64,000 nt of DNA from Hofstenia miamia (GCA_900660155.1 CABFPE010000138.1:599504-663503); one strand, 5' to 3'. Shown: positions 32,640 to 44,385, counted from the first letter of the stretch. Notes: generated by a model not told the origin, from the letters alone. Numbers and translations: made by a program.

Positions 32640-34321
32640 TTAAATTCACTTGTCACTTACAATATATTTTCAGGTGGCCTTTCTTACTGCACATTTTGCA
32701 TTTTAAGTCTTTCCTATGTATTCTTTTTATTGTGCCATCTTTCAGTTTTATCTTTATAATCTCATCTCTAGGTTTTTTCACATCTTCTTTTCCTGTTGTT
32801 TTACCATTACTATTTGTCATTGATAAGGGTCCTGCTTTTACTATTGCACATTGCTGATTTTTCGTTTATCTGAGCATTGTTTTCCATTGTCACTTGTATG
32901 GCTAACCCTTTCCCTATCATTCTGTCTAAGGAATCATCAGCATTTCACTTTATTTCAAACTGCTGTTGAATTGGATCTGGTAGTCCCTTGCAAATGTGTG
33001 AAAACAAGTCATATTTTGAATATGTTCATTCTCTCAAACTTAACTTTAACAATCTTTCTACCTGGGACATGTAATTACATAGATCTTCTCTCTTATTCAT
33101 TTTCATACCATTTAGTAACATCTGATATTGGCTTTTAAAGATTTCGTCATCATAATATTGTTGGTACTCTCCCACCAATTTCTTATAATTTGTTTTCATT
33201 TCTATGTCCAACACCAAATAGTGCTGATATGCTGTGCCTCCCAAGTAAAGAGGGAATCTCACTGCAGCTTGTCTCTGTGTAACCTTTCTTTCCTTCATGC
33301 TCATTTCAAACATTTGGACCCATTCATTAAACATTGGTGAATAACTATTAACCCTTCCCGTGAATTTAGGGAGGATTGCTTTACATGCCAGTGTCTCTAT
33401 GTCTTCTTCCTCTGACAGCATAGTATCCTTGAATATAGGCTTTGAGTCTCCTGGTTTTTTGCAATTTTCTTTTACCTGTTTTGTTATGGTAGTCACTAAT
33501 TTTTCCATGAATTCTTCCTCAGTTTCACACTGTTTGTAAATTTCTATTAGTGTCTCTCTTGTTGGTATTACTTTGTTTTGCTTTTCTGGCTTGTCAGCTA
33601 CTATTGTTTCTATTACTTTGGCATTTCCTTCTTCCTTATTTTGGTTTTCTTCATTAGTTAATACCATTAATCTAATTTCATCTTTCAAATTATCAATCTC
33701 TATTTGCTTTGAGATGTTTTCTTCTCTAAGATTTACATTTTCCTCATGCCTCTGGCTCATAAGTTGTTGTAACTTTTTGCTTTGTGCTTTAATTTCCTTA
33801 TTGGCCTGTGTTAACTTTTCAATTTGTTTTTGGAACAAATTTCGTTGTTCTGTCAATCTTGCACTTGTATCTAGTATGACTTCTTCAATACATCTTTCTT
33901 TTTTGGCATGTGCTACCTCCACCTTGAACATTCATTGTGTTAATTTTTCTATCTGTGTTGTTAATTCTCTTCTTTCACTATTGTTGTTCTCAATTATATT
34001 GGTGAGCTCAACTATAGTAAATTCTGTACTTGCTTGTGCTGGCTGTAGCACTAGTTCTGCTGGGGACGTCTTGCTTTCAGGGGACATTGTAATGTCTTCT
34101 GGGGTTTTTTGATTTTGGGGCGTTTTCTGTGTCTTGGCTTTAGTCTTTTGTTTTTTCCTCGAATTTACCATTGTCATTGATAGCTTTAAGTAATCATTTG
34201 CTGGTTTCCTTCTAACAGTTTTTCTTGTGCTTAAGCTAGGAGTTATGTTCACTTGTCTTTTCATTTTTTTGTTGTTTAAAATTCTGGTTTTTAACTGTAT
34301 TTCTGACAAGGCTTTCCTCAT
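32640..34321 (-). pseudogene. outer gypsy gag
   Basis: Starts with MRKALSEIQ at 34,321, 175 bp after the PBS. A basic, Pro/Ser/Thr-rich head is followed, after one stop at about 33,932, by a long coiled coil (IEKLTQANKEIKAQSKKLQQ and on) and the capsid-like core (LPKFTGRVNSYSPMFNEWVQ, RFPLYLGGTAYQHYLVLD, YQMLLNGMKMNKREDLCNY). A stop at 33,026 precedes YSKYDLFSHICKGLP and a degraded NC with CKMCSKKGHLKIYC (CX2CX4HX4C intact) near 32,670. Confidence 0.85.
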
Positions 34322-34500
34322 AATTCAAGAAGAAACAACTATCTTTACTCAAATATGTTAGTCCCTCATTCCAGCTTTGATTAGATTTTCTTTCTTCTGA
34401 ACTAACTGTTTTTGCACACTAATTCTAGGTTTTCCTTTGTTTTTCAACTTTTAGGAATTTCTTTAAAATTCCATTTCTTCTCTTTCACACATGTTGGGCA

Positions 34501-34516
34501 CCTGTCATGGTCACCA
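34501..34516 (-). other. primer binding site, tRNA-Arg type
   Basis: On the minus strand TGGTGACCATGACAGG lies immediately after the 5' LTR. It differs from the tRNA-Arg type site TGGCGACCGTGACAGG at two positions, both CpG to TpG/CpA changes. Confidence 0.8.
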
Positions 34517-35717
34517 TCTAGAATCTTGCCAATACCAATTTCATGATTATTTAAGAGTTGCTATTTCATTCTCAGGGTTTGCGCAATATTTAGGATGGGA
34601 CAGATTCCTAATTCTCTCAACCTAACTTGCTGTATAGTTGATTAACTGAATTAATATGCATTAACTAATCACAGTTTATTTAGATTGAGAGCAGTGGATG
34701 GAATACAGGTTTGAAACCCAGCACTGTTCTATGTGCATCCACAGACATCTTCATTGGTAACAGCTCCAGCTTTTACTTGAACTTTGCAATGGAAACCAGT
34801 TTGTGAATCAGTGCATGGATGGTTAACTCAGTGATAGTGTGTGTGTGATTACTTCATAATTTGACTATGTAAATAAAAGGAAATAATGCAACTGTGGTGC
34901 TTTAGCTTGTTCATTTTCCTTACATATAATAACCCTACAGATATAGTGATACATGTTAGCCCTCTGTACATGTGAACAATCAATGTGGTCAGCAATAAAG
35001 TTATTTTGTAAACCTGTCAACAGTCCACTAAATTACAAGATAGTAAATACATTGTACACAAGAACAGTACAGTAAAAATGTAGAGCAATCTAAAAGTAAT
35101 CATTATAATCTGTGAGCAATGATAGATAGGAAAGCTATAACAGCTAAAACTCCCTATCCCTATTCATAACCTATAAGCACATTGAGAAATCTACAGCTAC
35201 CACCCTCACTGCACTTTTGAAAGGCTGATTGTGAGGCTGCTCCAGAATTCCTATAATTGTATTTGGGGACCACTGTAGGATCACTCTAGTGCTGGAACAT
35301 TTAGCTTTCCATGTAACTAATAACAAACCTGACAGAAAGTAACAAAGTAAATCCAATAAAATTCATTCATCAATGAATCTAACAATCAATGTATATTTAT
35401 AGCACATTTAAGTAAATAATCAAACACTTGGCTAGTACCTGTTGATTGAAGCTTGTTTACAATTTTCCCTCACATTTCTAGTTCTGATTTAATTATACAA
35501 CATCACTGTTAATTAGGGTACACTGTTTGGTCATCTTGATGTTTGCCAAATACTACCAAGTTAATTTAAATATCAAACTGCTTTAAACATTTTACAAATT
35601 AAATAATCTATCATATCCATGTGTTGTACAATTTAATCAATATTACATTCGAGTCTTAGTTACTTCCATTCTTTCTCTCATTTTGGCCACACATGGCTTC
35701 TGATGGATTATGCCACA
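34517..35717 (-). repeat. 5' LTR of outer gypsy
   Basis: 1,201 bp matching 8,431-9,682. A TATAAATA box on the minus strand at 35,394-35,401 is the likely promoter. The innermost end reads TAGA rather than TACA as in the other LTR, and a short deletion near 34,665 and a contracted (GT)n tract distinguish it. Confidence 0.92.
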
Positions 35718-35721
35718 TTAA

Positions 35722-36890
35722 TTCAGTAAATCACTAAAAACTAATAAAAACTTGTAATAACAAAACTTGAAATTCATTGCCCAAGTTAGCAAAGAACACA
35801 AAAAAATTACAAGTTTTTTAAAATTCAAATAAAAATTTATCTTAAGCAAAAGTATATTGAATGTCAATCATGGACAGGATGCAAATTTTACAATAATGAT
35901 TATTCAACATCTCTTATCCTGAAGTCTTCTATCAGTAATTTATCTCTAGTCCCTAGTCTTGTAGATTATTGTATAGAATTTTTTTTGTTTTTTATGTATT
36001 TAAATTACCTGTTTCTAATTGTCAATATTTATCTGAATGAGCCTCTTATAAGTCTAATTTATATATACAATTTTAATGAATATGCAACTAAGTTATGAAC
36101 CTCATATTTTACTAATGGACAGCAATACATAAGTGTAAGCAAGGAAATCTCTAAAAATAATCTTATAATTAATAAAGGAATGCTGCAATGCTCAATTCTA
36201 GGACTATTGATATTAAATTTAATGAAAATATAAAATGTGTCCAATATGCTGATGAGACCCTGTCATATTCAACTAACTATTTTGATTTATGAAATGCACT
36301 ACAAAGTACAATATAATATTTATTATAGATTGAAGAAAATAAATGAAATTAAATTTTAACAAGAGAACACTCATTGTGTTAAATAGTTCTACAAAGAATG
36401 AAAAATTTATGTTAAAAATAAACAATAACATCATAAGGAAGAGACTAAAATAAAATTTAAAAATTGTTCCAATAAAATCCTATATATTGCCCCATTATTT
36501 ATATTCAGCCTGCTTAATAACAACTCTCAATAATGGAATGAAGATCAATCTAGAGAGTTGGTCAATCAACACTATACACCATCTATGACAGAAGAAAGTT
36601 TTTACAATCAGAGGAGATAATTATTTATTTTCAGTAAAATACATGTTAAGCAATGTTAGTTGTTTCTATACTCCTCTCAATTTCTTGAAAAACACATTTT
36701 TGCATATTGCTCTATTAATATTGCAGCCATCACCATGTTATTTTGCAGGCTCTTTAAGCTCTGCAAGCTGAAGATTTGAAGACTTTTACCAGCCTTAACA
36801 TATCAAAATTGCACCTTCTAGATGGAAAATAATTTTCTTGCTGTCATTCATAATATTTGGAGAGAGTTCACAGAAGAAATTGGCAATGGA
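35722..36890 (+). pseudogene. LINE reverse transcriptase, 3' half
   Basis: The first codons continue the motif broken at 8,426 (FN..VNH-type block after the SKAFD region). Farther on NKGMLQCSILGLLI matches KGVPQGSILGPLLF, and VQYADETLSYS matches the catalytic YADD box with the second Asp changed to Glu (about 36,250). Then FNKRTLIVLNSSTKN and KINNNIIRKR match the thumb region (NKTK.MVF ... INN). Stops and frameshifts throughout. The last about 400 bp are not clearly assignable. Confidence 0.72.
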
Positions 36891-37130
36891 ATTTGAATTT
36901 AATTTGTCTGCTAAAATGGCTAAAATTAATGGAAGTGATTTCACCCCCTTTGTTTAGTCAAATTATTCAACAACAAGTACTAATTTGCTATTTTGTTTCT
37001 TAGTTGCATTTACAAAAATAATGATGATAAATAAAATTGTTTCTAATCAATAAATCATAATTTGATCTTAATACTGACTAATCCTTTTTCTTCTCTTCAT
37101 TAGCAGCATTATTCTTTGGATTATGCTACA
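36890..37130 (-). repeat. LTR fragment (5' part, 3' LTR of deleted element)
   Basis: Read on the minus strand it starts TGTAGCATAATCC at 37,130 and follows the solo LTR of 26,878 for about 240 bp before homology stops in AAATTCAAATT. Confidence 0.8.
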
Positions 37131-37472
37131 CTAGGGGTTACTACCCTGGGTGCTGTTTTCATTGCACTGCCTTTTTTTCCTTTTGTCATATTTTCATCTG
37201 GTTTGTAGAGGTGCTCCTTGGTCATGATTCCAGGATATTGTTAAATTGCATTATTTTAGGTTTGGGTAAATCTCTTCATTGACTGCTTTACTTATAATGT
37301 TGTTGTCATGTTGCTTATACTTCCACTTTTACTTGTAGATCATGTCAAAGTGTGCGGATTGTTCCATTGAATGTTTCTTTCATTTTAGAAGAGATTCCTT
37401 ACGTTCTGTTAAGAAGCAAACTATTTGCCTCCCATAGATAAAAGAAATTCTTTTCCAATGGTTATTGTTTTT
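37131..37472 (-). other. internal remnant of deleted LTR element
   Basis: About 340 bp lie between two LTR pieces of the same orientation. No coding motif is visible. With the primer site at its upstream end, it is what remains of the untranslated leader and interior after a large deletion. Confidence 0.6.
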
Positions 37473-37489
37473 GGCTGTCATGGTTGCCA
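37473..37489 (-). other. primer binding site, tRNA-Arg type
   Basis: Minus strand TGGCAACCATGACAGCC directly follows the LTR end at 37,490. As in the outer gypsy, the differences from TGGCGACCGTGACAGG inside the core are CpG decay products. Confidence 0.75.
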
Positions 37490-38285
37490 TATAACATCCT
37501 CTACCAGGCATTATTACTGTTTATCCTTTGTTACTTTATAACATCAGTTGTATATTTGCAGGTAGGGATTTACTAACTTAACACTGCTTTAGCCTCTATG
37601 TATTTCTGTTAACTTAACTTAACAAGATTTAACTATTCACTATTTAGGTGATGAAGCCCTGCAGCATCTCCTTTAATGATCAATAGAGGGCATCTGCCTG
37701 AAGCTAATCTCCACATCCAGTTTCACTTGTTCACCAAGCATCCACTTGGTTGAGTTCCACCTCTCAGCTCATCAATATAACTTATGTGTACCCTATCCTA
37801 GCTCAGTGTATACTAAAGACAAGACACAATTCAACTTAGTCTCTCTATTGTGAAAGTTTTTCATGTTAATGCAACCTGACTCATCACTAGCTGTGTTATT
37901 AATATTACATGTAGCCATTACTCAAATCTATTGGATTTAATAACTAATTTAATAATTAGCAGCTTCCTAACTTACATTTAATAATTACTACATGTTCAGT
38001 CACATTATTGGTCACATTATAGTCAATAATTTTGATCTAAAATAATATAGATATAACTCCTAGGTTTCAGCTTTCCAACCATATTTTGAACTTGTTATTT
38101 TTAGTTTCAGTAGTCAACTAAACAAGAATAAAAACCCCTATACCTAGCTTAGGTGCACTTTTGTGGTCTGGCACAAAGACCCTAGAATTGATCTCATGAT
38201 GGATCCAGACCACTACTAATCACAACTCATTTAGCTTGATGTTGTATTAAATATTCAAACCATAATTTTTTCCAATGATATGAAA
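37490..38285 (-). repeat. LTR fragment (3' part, 5' LTR of deleted element)
   Basis: Minus-strand LTR ending AGGATGTTATA at 37,490. It includes the conserved block around GGTCTGGCACAAAGACCCTAG (complement region near 38,165) and AGCTGAGAGGTGG. The 5' part is lost at about 38,285, where Polinton-like sequence starts. Confidence 0.8.
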
Positions 38286-38510
38286 ATCAGGCATGTTTTT
38301 TATTATTTTTTCTTACTTGATTCTTTAAAAAATGACTGACAAATCACACCATTTGAAATAAGTGTGTTTACCATGCTTTCAAATTTAAAAAACATTGACA
38401 AGAGGATTGGATTATTTAAATGTAAAAAACCTCTATTGTGTTTTTAAAATAAGAAAGGATGGCAAACACACTTTTCAAAATACAAAAAGCATGCTATATC
38501 ATTTACTCAC

Positions 38511-38684
38511 ATGGCATTGTTGTTGCTGTTGTTTGTAGAAGCATCATTAGAAACTGAACTAGTGGATTCAGATGATGTAGTGGCTTGATCCTTTCTACAA
38601 CTAATTTGTGAATTTTGCTGTTTACATTTTAACATCATTTTGTTGACCAGATCTTTGAAATTTTGGGACTATTATTCAAATTGC
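38511..38684 (-). pseudogene. P1 gene W exon
   Basis: On the minus strand this matches the P2 exon at 48,062-48,247: MMLKCKQ against MMIECKH, then SS.STSS and an Asn/Ser-rich end with AACAACAG codons. The 5' splice site GTGAGT (complement at 38,505-38,510) is at the identical position, and the intron start also aligns (GCATGC.TTTTG.ATTTTGAAAA). The protein is Ser/Asn/Thr-rich and not recognised. Confidence 0.65.
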
Positions 38685-38729
38685 ATCAATGAAAATTTGT
38701 TTGTTCATCATTAGATGACAATGGAAAAA

Positions 38730-39720
38730 TCAATAAATAAATGTTTTTAGGCGAGCACAGAAAAAGCTAATATAATAAAAAAATGATGTCAAATAATATT
38801 TTGACAAATGACACATCTAAATGGTCTTTATACAAGTTTTCCTCTATGATTTCAGAGAACTGGGAATTCCAGCCTGACAAAAATCACTAATGGTGTTGAA
38901 AGACATTTTAAAGTAAATGCAAAAGTTGAAATATAGCAAGTGTGCTTGAAACAAGAACTAAATTTAAAGTGAAAAAAAGATTTTAAAAAAATTTAACATG
39001 ATAAATAATAGGTTCTGCTTGGCTGTGAAATCAAACCTATTAGCAAATTAGTAGTAAAACTTGGATAAAATCAATTAGTAAGAACTTTTGCAATATAGCT
39101 AATTAGCAAGACATGAGCAATTTCAATTAGGGAAAGCTTTTACTCTCATGCAGTTTGTGCTAATTAAATTGGAAACATTTTAACACAAGTGATTTCTTAA
39201 ATTTAGAACTTTGCAGTAATTAGTAAATCCAAGCAAAAACAATCCTAGTTTGAAGTGCTTTGCTAAAATTTGACTAATTGAATTCCAGAAAAAATTTTGC
39301 AAGATCCTGGATGGAACATGTGCTAAAAATTTGAATTCTAACATGATGGGAATTTGTCTCTTTTATCTGAGTCATGTAACAAACAAATTAAAATTTTTGA
39401 AAATAAAGTTGGTATTACTATTATTAAATATTACCATATATAGCAATTTTTAAAAGAGTGTAATTAGCCTATCAAAAATCTCATAACCCTATAAATTTTG
39501 TAGATATTTTTAAAACTAATATTCACAATTTTTTGGAGATGACAACTAAAGTATTTCTCAAATGCAGCTTTGATAGCATTTTACAGAATTTTTTAGCCAT
39601 CAAACACAAGATGTGGGTTTTGCAAAATATTGATAGCTTATAAATTATAAGGATATACTGATCCCAAACAACAAAATTTTGCATGTTCAGTTTCAACCTT
39701 CACAAGGATAATGCACTTAT
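38730..39720. other. AT-rich P1 sequence, no gene recognised
   Basis: Short frames only. The minus strand around 39,600 has a weak resemblance to the start of the 47,418 frame in P2, which I could not substantiate. Confidence 0.4.
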
Positions 39721-39735
39721 GACACATGTTTTGGG

Positions 39736-39966
39736 TTGGCTTTACATATAGATCTAGATACCTCAAACTTCAAGATGTTTGGAGAGACTCTCACTCATAC
39801 ATTTGCTGCAGCACAAATTTTAAAAAGTAACATTGATAGACTCTATGCAGAAGGGTTCCCAATAGACATTGCAATCCAGAAAATTTTCGCAATTATTAAT
39901 GGAGAAATCAGAGACAATAAATTAAATATTTTTCTCAATCATGGACACTTGTATATTAACCTGTGA
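39736..39966 (+). CDS. unrecognised 76-aa frame in P1
   Basis: A compact frame, reading HIDLDTSNFKMFGETLTHTF, then an amphipathic helix-like stretch (AAQILKSNIDRLYAEGFP) and an Ile-rich end (AIQKIFAIINGEIR, NIFLNHGHLYINL), terminated by TGA. No family is recognised and no counterpart was found in P2. The balanced residue usage is unlike the chance frames nearby, so it may be a small P1 gene or an exon; its promoter and true start are unknown. Confidence 0.4.
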   Translation: MALHIDLDTSNFKMFGETLTHTFAAAQILKSNIDRLYAEGFPIDIAIQKIFAIINGEIRDNKLNIFLNHGHLYINL

Positions 39967-40752
39967 ATAAATGTATATAGTTATTTTACCCTAATTATAT
40001 TATACATAGCATGTATCCATTTAATCTGTAATATATTGTTTTCACCCAAACCTAAATTTATTACATAAACATCTATCTAATATTACACTTAATTTAACTT
40101 AGTTGATGAGATGTATCTCTAGAAATTTTGCCATTTACAAATCATTTCTAAATTCTTGTTGTATAATAATAATAATAGTAATAAATAGTATAATGTATTA
40201 TTAAATTTACTAAACCAATGATTGCTTTAATTTCAATCATCCTGCTTCCCTCATGCTAAATTTGAATGTGAAATGGTTAATTGTGTATTTATCTTTTTCA
40301 TATCCCATACATACATGTTTGTATACATCTAATTAAATAATAATACCAATGTACAAGAAATACTAACATATAGGTAAAAATGATATAATTAATTAAACTA
40401 GAACACTATGTCAATTTACATTGGTAAACACTCTAATTATTCCAAGTTAAAACACTAGCAAATTCATATAACCATATATTCATTTTATTCTAAAAATTAA
40501 CATGGGTTAGCTAAAAAATCAATTATTTCAAGTCTATAGGCTTAAACACTGGTAAATTAATAAAACCATATACATTACCATATACTCTCTTGTTCTAAAA
40601 TATCATGGTTAACAAAGCATTTGATGTAATGCACTAGCATCATCTAGTGGAATTTAAAATAATTCCTCAGCCTAAGATTATTGGTTTTCTGACCTCCAGA
40701 TCTTGCAATTTTTATTGGCTCTCAATTTTTATTGACTGCCTAATTTTTGGGG

Positions 40753-40759
40753 TATAAAA
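40753..40759 (+). promoter_or_regulatory. TATA box before P1 gene Z
   Basis: TATAAAA, 46 bp before the ATG at 40,805. Confidence 0.5.
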
Positions 40760-40804
40760 AAATATTCTAGTGGTTGAAATTTATTATTTGCTTTAAAAAC
40801 TAAA

Positions 40805-41117
40805 ATGAGCAATAATGAGAGCCATAGACAAAACAAGCTTTTCAAGATACTTGAAGATGTTGCAGACAATCCAAGTGGGGTTAGGATATCCCTGTTTGAT
40901 GCCCAAATCAGTGAATGGCGATTCATAAAAGACGTGATGAGCATGGAAACAAGGTTTGGACAGATAATAAAGATAAAGTTAGACAGTAACAAATATTTTT
41001 TCTACCAAAAGATATGCAGGTAAAATTTCCAAAGAAGATGATATTGCTCTACTAGTGGGTGGTCAAACAATAGTAAAAAACAACAATAGACAGACTGTAA
41101 AACTAACTTTTGTCTAG
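40805..41117 (+). pseudogene. P1 gene Z, T(R/K)YG-FLPKRY family protein
   Basis: About 104 codons with one frameshift near 41,005. The first part (MSNNESHRQNKLFKILEDV, ISLFDAQISEWRFIKDVMS) leads to METRFGQIIKIKLDSNKYFF; after the frameshift the family continues LPKRYAGKISKEDDIALLVGGQ and ends QTVKLTFV before TAG. It aligns with P2 gene Z (46.6-46.9 kb) and, from the conserved Trp onward, with gene X. The alternating strands and Gly-turns suggest a small beta-barrel such as an OB-fold, but that is inference. Function unknown. Confidence 0.65.
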
Positions 41118-41263
41118 TGCTCATGGAACTTTTATATACTTGTATATATACCTTTCCATCCATGTTTTATTTATTTTAGACATATAGAATACTAAATGCT
41201 ATTATTATTAACCTCACCCATTATTTTAACCATGAGGTACACATAATTAAAAGCTAAAATATT

Positions 41264-42092
41264 TGTAACATCCACTAACAATCTCTAACTCACGTTGATC
41301 AATTCCTTTTGAATGTATTTCTGTGTTAAGTGTGGGTAGGGATGTACTTTTACTAACTACTTTGATTTATTAACATTTCTAGTTAACTTTAATTAACTGT
41401 ATTGTAATCAAACACTATTTAGGTGTGGACTGAATGCTGCAGTTTCCTTTGACTTGATTTTTTCCTAAGACCTCTGGCCAACTCTCATCTCTAAATCTTC
41501 CAACAAGTATTCACCTTCATTATTGATGGAGTGTTTCCAAACCTCAGCTCAATGAACTAAATTATTGCATACATGTTAACAAAATAATTGGTAGTCAGCT
41601 AAACAGAGAATAACTCCTAATCATATCCCTAACATTATGCAGTTTCATGGCTTGGATCAAGGACCCTCGAATCACTCTCAATGTGTGCCTTTGCCACTAA
41701 TAATGCATTGACCATTTAGCTTGACATCATTTAATAATAATTAAATCTAAAGATAAGATTTTCAAAGAATTTACTTCAATAGTTTCTCTAAATGATTTCA
41801 CACTATTTATAGTTTCTATCCAAAAGTACCTGTTGATTTTGAATTTCAAATCATCTGCCAAGATGGCTGAAAAATAATGGAAGTGTTATCACGCCTTTTC
41901 ATTTCACCAAATTGTTTCAACAAATACTATTTGGTAAATGTTGTTTCTTAGTTGCTTAATACAAAATTACTGATGCTAAACATAAATTGATTTTAGCTTA
42001 CAATTACTACTATTTTTAATCATCATTGAATTTGATATTAATCTCTGACTAATCTCTTTTGTTTGCAGCTGTAATTGTTTGATTATGCTACA
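41264..42092 (-). mobile_element. solo LTR in P1 (TSD TATT)
   Basis: 829 bp. On the minus strand it starts TGTAGCATAATC at 42,092 and ends TGTTACA at 41,264, with a TATAAATAG box at 41,803-41,811. TATT flanks both sides (41,260-41,263; 42,093-42,096). Same family as the E1 and 26,878 LTRs. Confidence 0.9.
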
Positions 42093-42136
42093 TATTAATC
42101 ATATACATTATTTTCACGAAATTATGTAAGTTAACT

Positions 42137-42484
42137 ATGTTTAATGAAAAATCTCTTTTATTACACAATACAACATCAAAATTAGTAAAAATATTATTTT
42201 CACAAATACATGTTGAAGGTATCAAAACAATAGGTGGAAAACTCCTATTAGAATTTATTGTAATCAGTGATGATAAATGTTACATGGAAATTTCACTAAA
42301 TTTAATCATATGTGCTATTTCCATTTTTTTGAAAAAATTACAGCATATCTCTCATTATTATTACAAGTTAGAAATAACAATTAGTAGTAAACCCATGATT
42401 TTCATGAAATACATGTTAAATGGCAAAATTATAACTTGCTTAAAATTTCAATGCAAAAATGATTTCACCTTTATTACAAGTTAG
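42137..42484 (+). other. 115-codon open frame, probably incidental
   Basis: Open frame with Ile/Lys/Leu-rich content. Its second half overlaps the tandem repeat at 42,350-42,685, and no motif or P2 counterpart supports it as a gene. Confidence 0.3.
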
Positions 42485-42685
42485 AATATCAAATAGTAGT
42501 AAATTCTTGGGTTTTTCATGAAATACATGTTAAAAAACTGGTAAAAAAATTATCATTTGCTTTAAGTACAAAACAAAATATACCTTCCATGTTTATTAAA
42601 ATTTACAATATCAAATAGTGTTAGTAAATTCATGAAAATGTATGTCAAATGGTAAAATTATCATTTGTTTTAATTACAAAACAAA
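42350..42685 (+). repeat. tandem repeat, about 115 bp x 3
   Basis: Three diverged copies, each with CATGAAATACATGTTAAA-like and AAATTATCATTTG-like blocks followed by TTATTACAAGTTAGAATATC. Non-coding. Confidence 0.65.
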
Positions 42686-43199
42686 AAAATAGAGAAATAT
42701 TTTTATTAACTCTAAATTAAATGCTATTAATTAAAATTTTTAAAAAATTACTAGTGAAATCATGCTTTTCAGACCTCATGAATGAAAAAAGACTGGTTTG
42801 TGAAATATTTTCCAAACAAAAAATAATACATGATAATAGTTGAAAATATCAAGAGAAATTTATATATTTTTTAATTGATAATTATTAAAAAATGATTAAA
42901 CCATGATATTAAAACATTGACAGCAAAATTATTATTTTTCACAATGGTGAGTAGAACAAAATTGCTTGTAAGGTTATTATTCTAATGCCAAAAACTATGC
43001 CAAAATTGTATAGCCATGCAATTAATGTGTTTTACCTCTATTACACAATTATTCATCATTCTTTTACAGATTTTCTATTTAGATAGTTGGTTGATAATTC
43101 ATTAGTCATTGCATCAAGTACAAAATCTTCCTATAATGTGTTTTTGAACTGTGTGGAAATGCATACAACAGCATTTACTATATTAAGGAACTATTAATT

Positions 43200-43571
43200 T
43201 TGGTGGATGGCAACATATACATTATTACAGTATGCCAATCAAAGGAAAATTTTGATTGTTTACCAGGACATATACAAAAAGCTTTCAACTGGTTTGAACA
43301 TAATTTTCATAATGTTGGTTTTACAGATGGTAATCTTACAAACAAGCAAATGATTATTTTCATCCAATCTCTGAATTTGTCATGTAGAAAGGAAGCTACG
43401 TTTTGGGCTTGTGATAGAATGAACTGTTAGTTTTTAAGTCAGTTAATCTCTTGACCTGTGGAAAATTTACTTGATCATGGATATTGGTATCTGCAAATTA
43501 TGGGAAATTCTACAGACTGTATAAAGGACTATTTTAAATTTCTGCTTCAAATGAATATTCAACAACAATGA
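43200..43571 (+). pseudogene. P1 gene Y, unrecognised conserved protein
   Basis: About 120 codons with two internal stops. CQSKENFDCLPGHIQKAFNW, FTDGNLTNKQMIIFIQSLNLS, RKEATFWACD, FLSQLIS and PVENLLDHGYWY align residue for residue with P2 gene Y. The stops fall where P2 has sense codons (E) and vice versa, so these are independent decay. It is mostly alpha-helical in appearance. It converges on gene X as in P2. Function unknown. Confidence 0.7.
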
Positions 43572-43721
43572 GGTATATTATTTTTGCCATTTACTAATAA
43601 TAATCAATGTAAATTTAAAAAGTTGTAAAACCATTGTAGCTAATAATTAATGATTTTTTTGATTATTTCACTACCATTATTTTTATAAAACTGGTACATT
43701 GTAGAAAAGAGTGAAAACAAA

Positions 43722-43764
43722 ACTATATTTTTATTTTACTAAACTCCAATGCAATATGATTTAC
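43722..43764 (-). pseudogene. P1 gene X, last codons, cut off by P2
   Basis: The minus strand encodes VNHIALEFSK, the same C-terminus as P2 gene X (VNHIVLEFSK). The rest of this gene is at 58,097-58,602, on the far side of P2. Confidence 0.8.
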
Positions 43765-43770
43765 AATACC
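43765..43770. other. target-site duplication AATACC (left of P2)
   Basis: AATACC also lies at 58,091-58,096, directly after the right end of P2. A 6-bp duplication is characteristic of Polinton/Maverick integration. Confidence 0.9.
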
Positions 43771-44385
43771 AGTAGTAATATAAAGGCAGACTTGAACACG
43801 CAAAAACGCCTCTGATTGGTCAAGAGCTTATGAGGTCACATGTCATGTGATAGTTAGTGAATATCAGGGACTTGTTTTAAGTGCTGAATCATCTACTTAA
43901 CAAATTTTGATTGGCAGCTCACTTATGCATTTTTTGACAGGCAGTAATGGATTTCTGACAACTGCTAATTGATTTGCAATACTTTTTTAATTGATTTTAT
44001 GATGATTCATGTTAGGGCCAATTTTACACTGTTTTGGTATGACTAATTCACTTTGTTAATATCACAATTGTTTGCATGCATTATATTTTGTTAATATACA
44101 TTGTTATAACACATTTACACTCACTTGCATACATTACATCGCATTTGTGATTTTCTATTGTTGGCTAATTTTACAACCCTTTGTCAGATACACATATAAT
44201 ACTAGACTAATTTTCCATTACATGTAAAAACACAGAATGCAATGACAAACCACACATGTCAAATTTTCCATAATTTCGAAAAGCTTATGTGTACAATGTA
44301 ATTTGGGAAAACTTTCAAAACCACATTTCGCATTTTGTCAAAATTCATTGTTAACATGTTTATCATATCACGGTTTTTCAATCAA
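43771..44385 (+). repeat. P2 left terminal inverted repeat
   Basis: Matches the reverse complement of about 57,491-58,090 over its length, e.g. TAATATAAAGGCAGACTTG at the tip. It has a TATAAA 8 bp inside the end. Several CpGs intact in the right arm are TpG or CpA here. It stops at a single N (44,386). Confidence 0.9.

Larger units (their letters stand above)
8431..35717 (-). mobile_element. outer Ty3/gypsy retrotransposon (carries a nested element)
   Basis: Two LTRs of about 1.2 kb (8,431-9,682 and 34,517-35,717), a 4-bp TTAA target duplication, a PBS, a PPT and minus-strand gag, protease, RT/RNase H, integrase and a third ORF in canonical gypsy order. Without the 15.5-kb insertion it would be about 11.7 kb, which is long for the group because of the third ORF. 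All ORFs carry stops or frameshifts. The LTRs differ at many sites, more than the LTRs of the nested element, so it is the older insertion. Confidence 0.92.

Noticed and set aside
39041-39060. AGTAGT as the left end of P1
   Set aside because: Preceding bases do not match the AGCAAT candidate duplication at the right end, and W exon homology continues beyond it to 38.5 kb.
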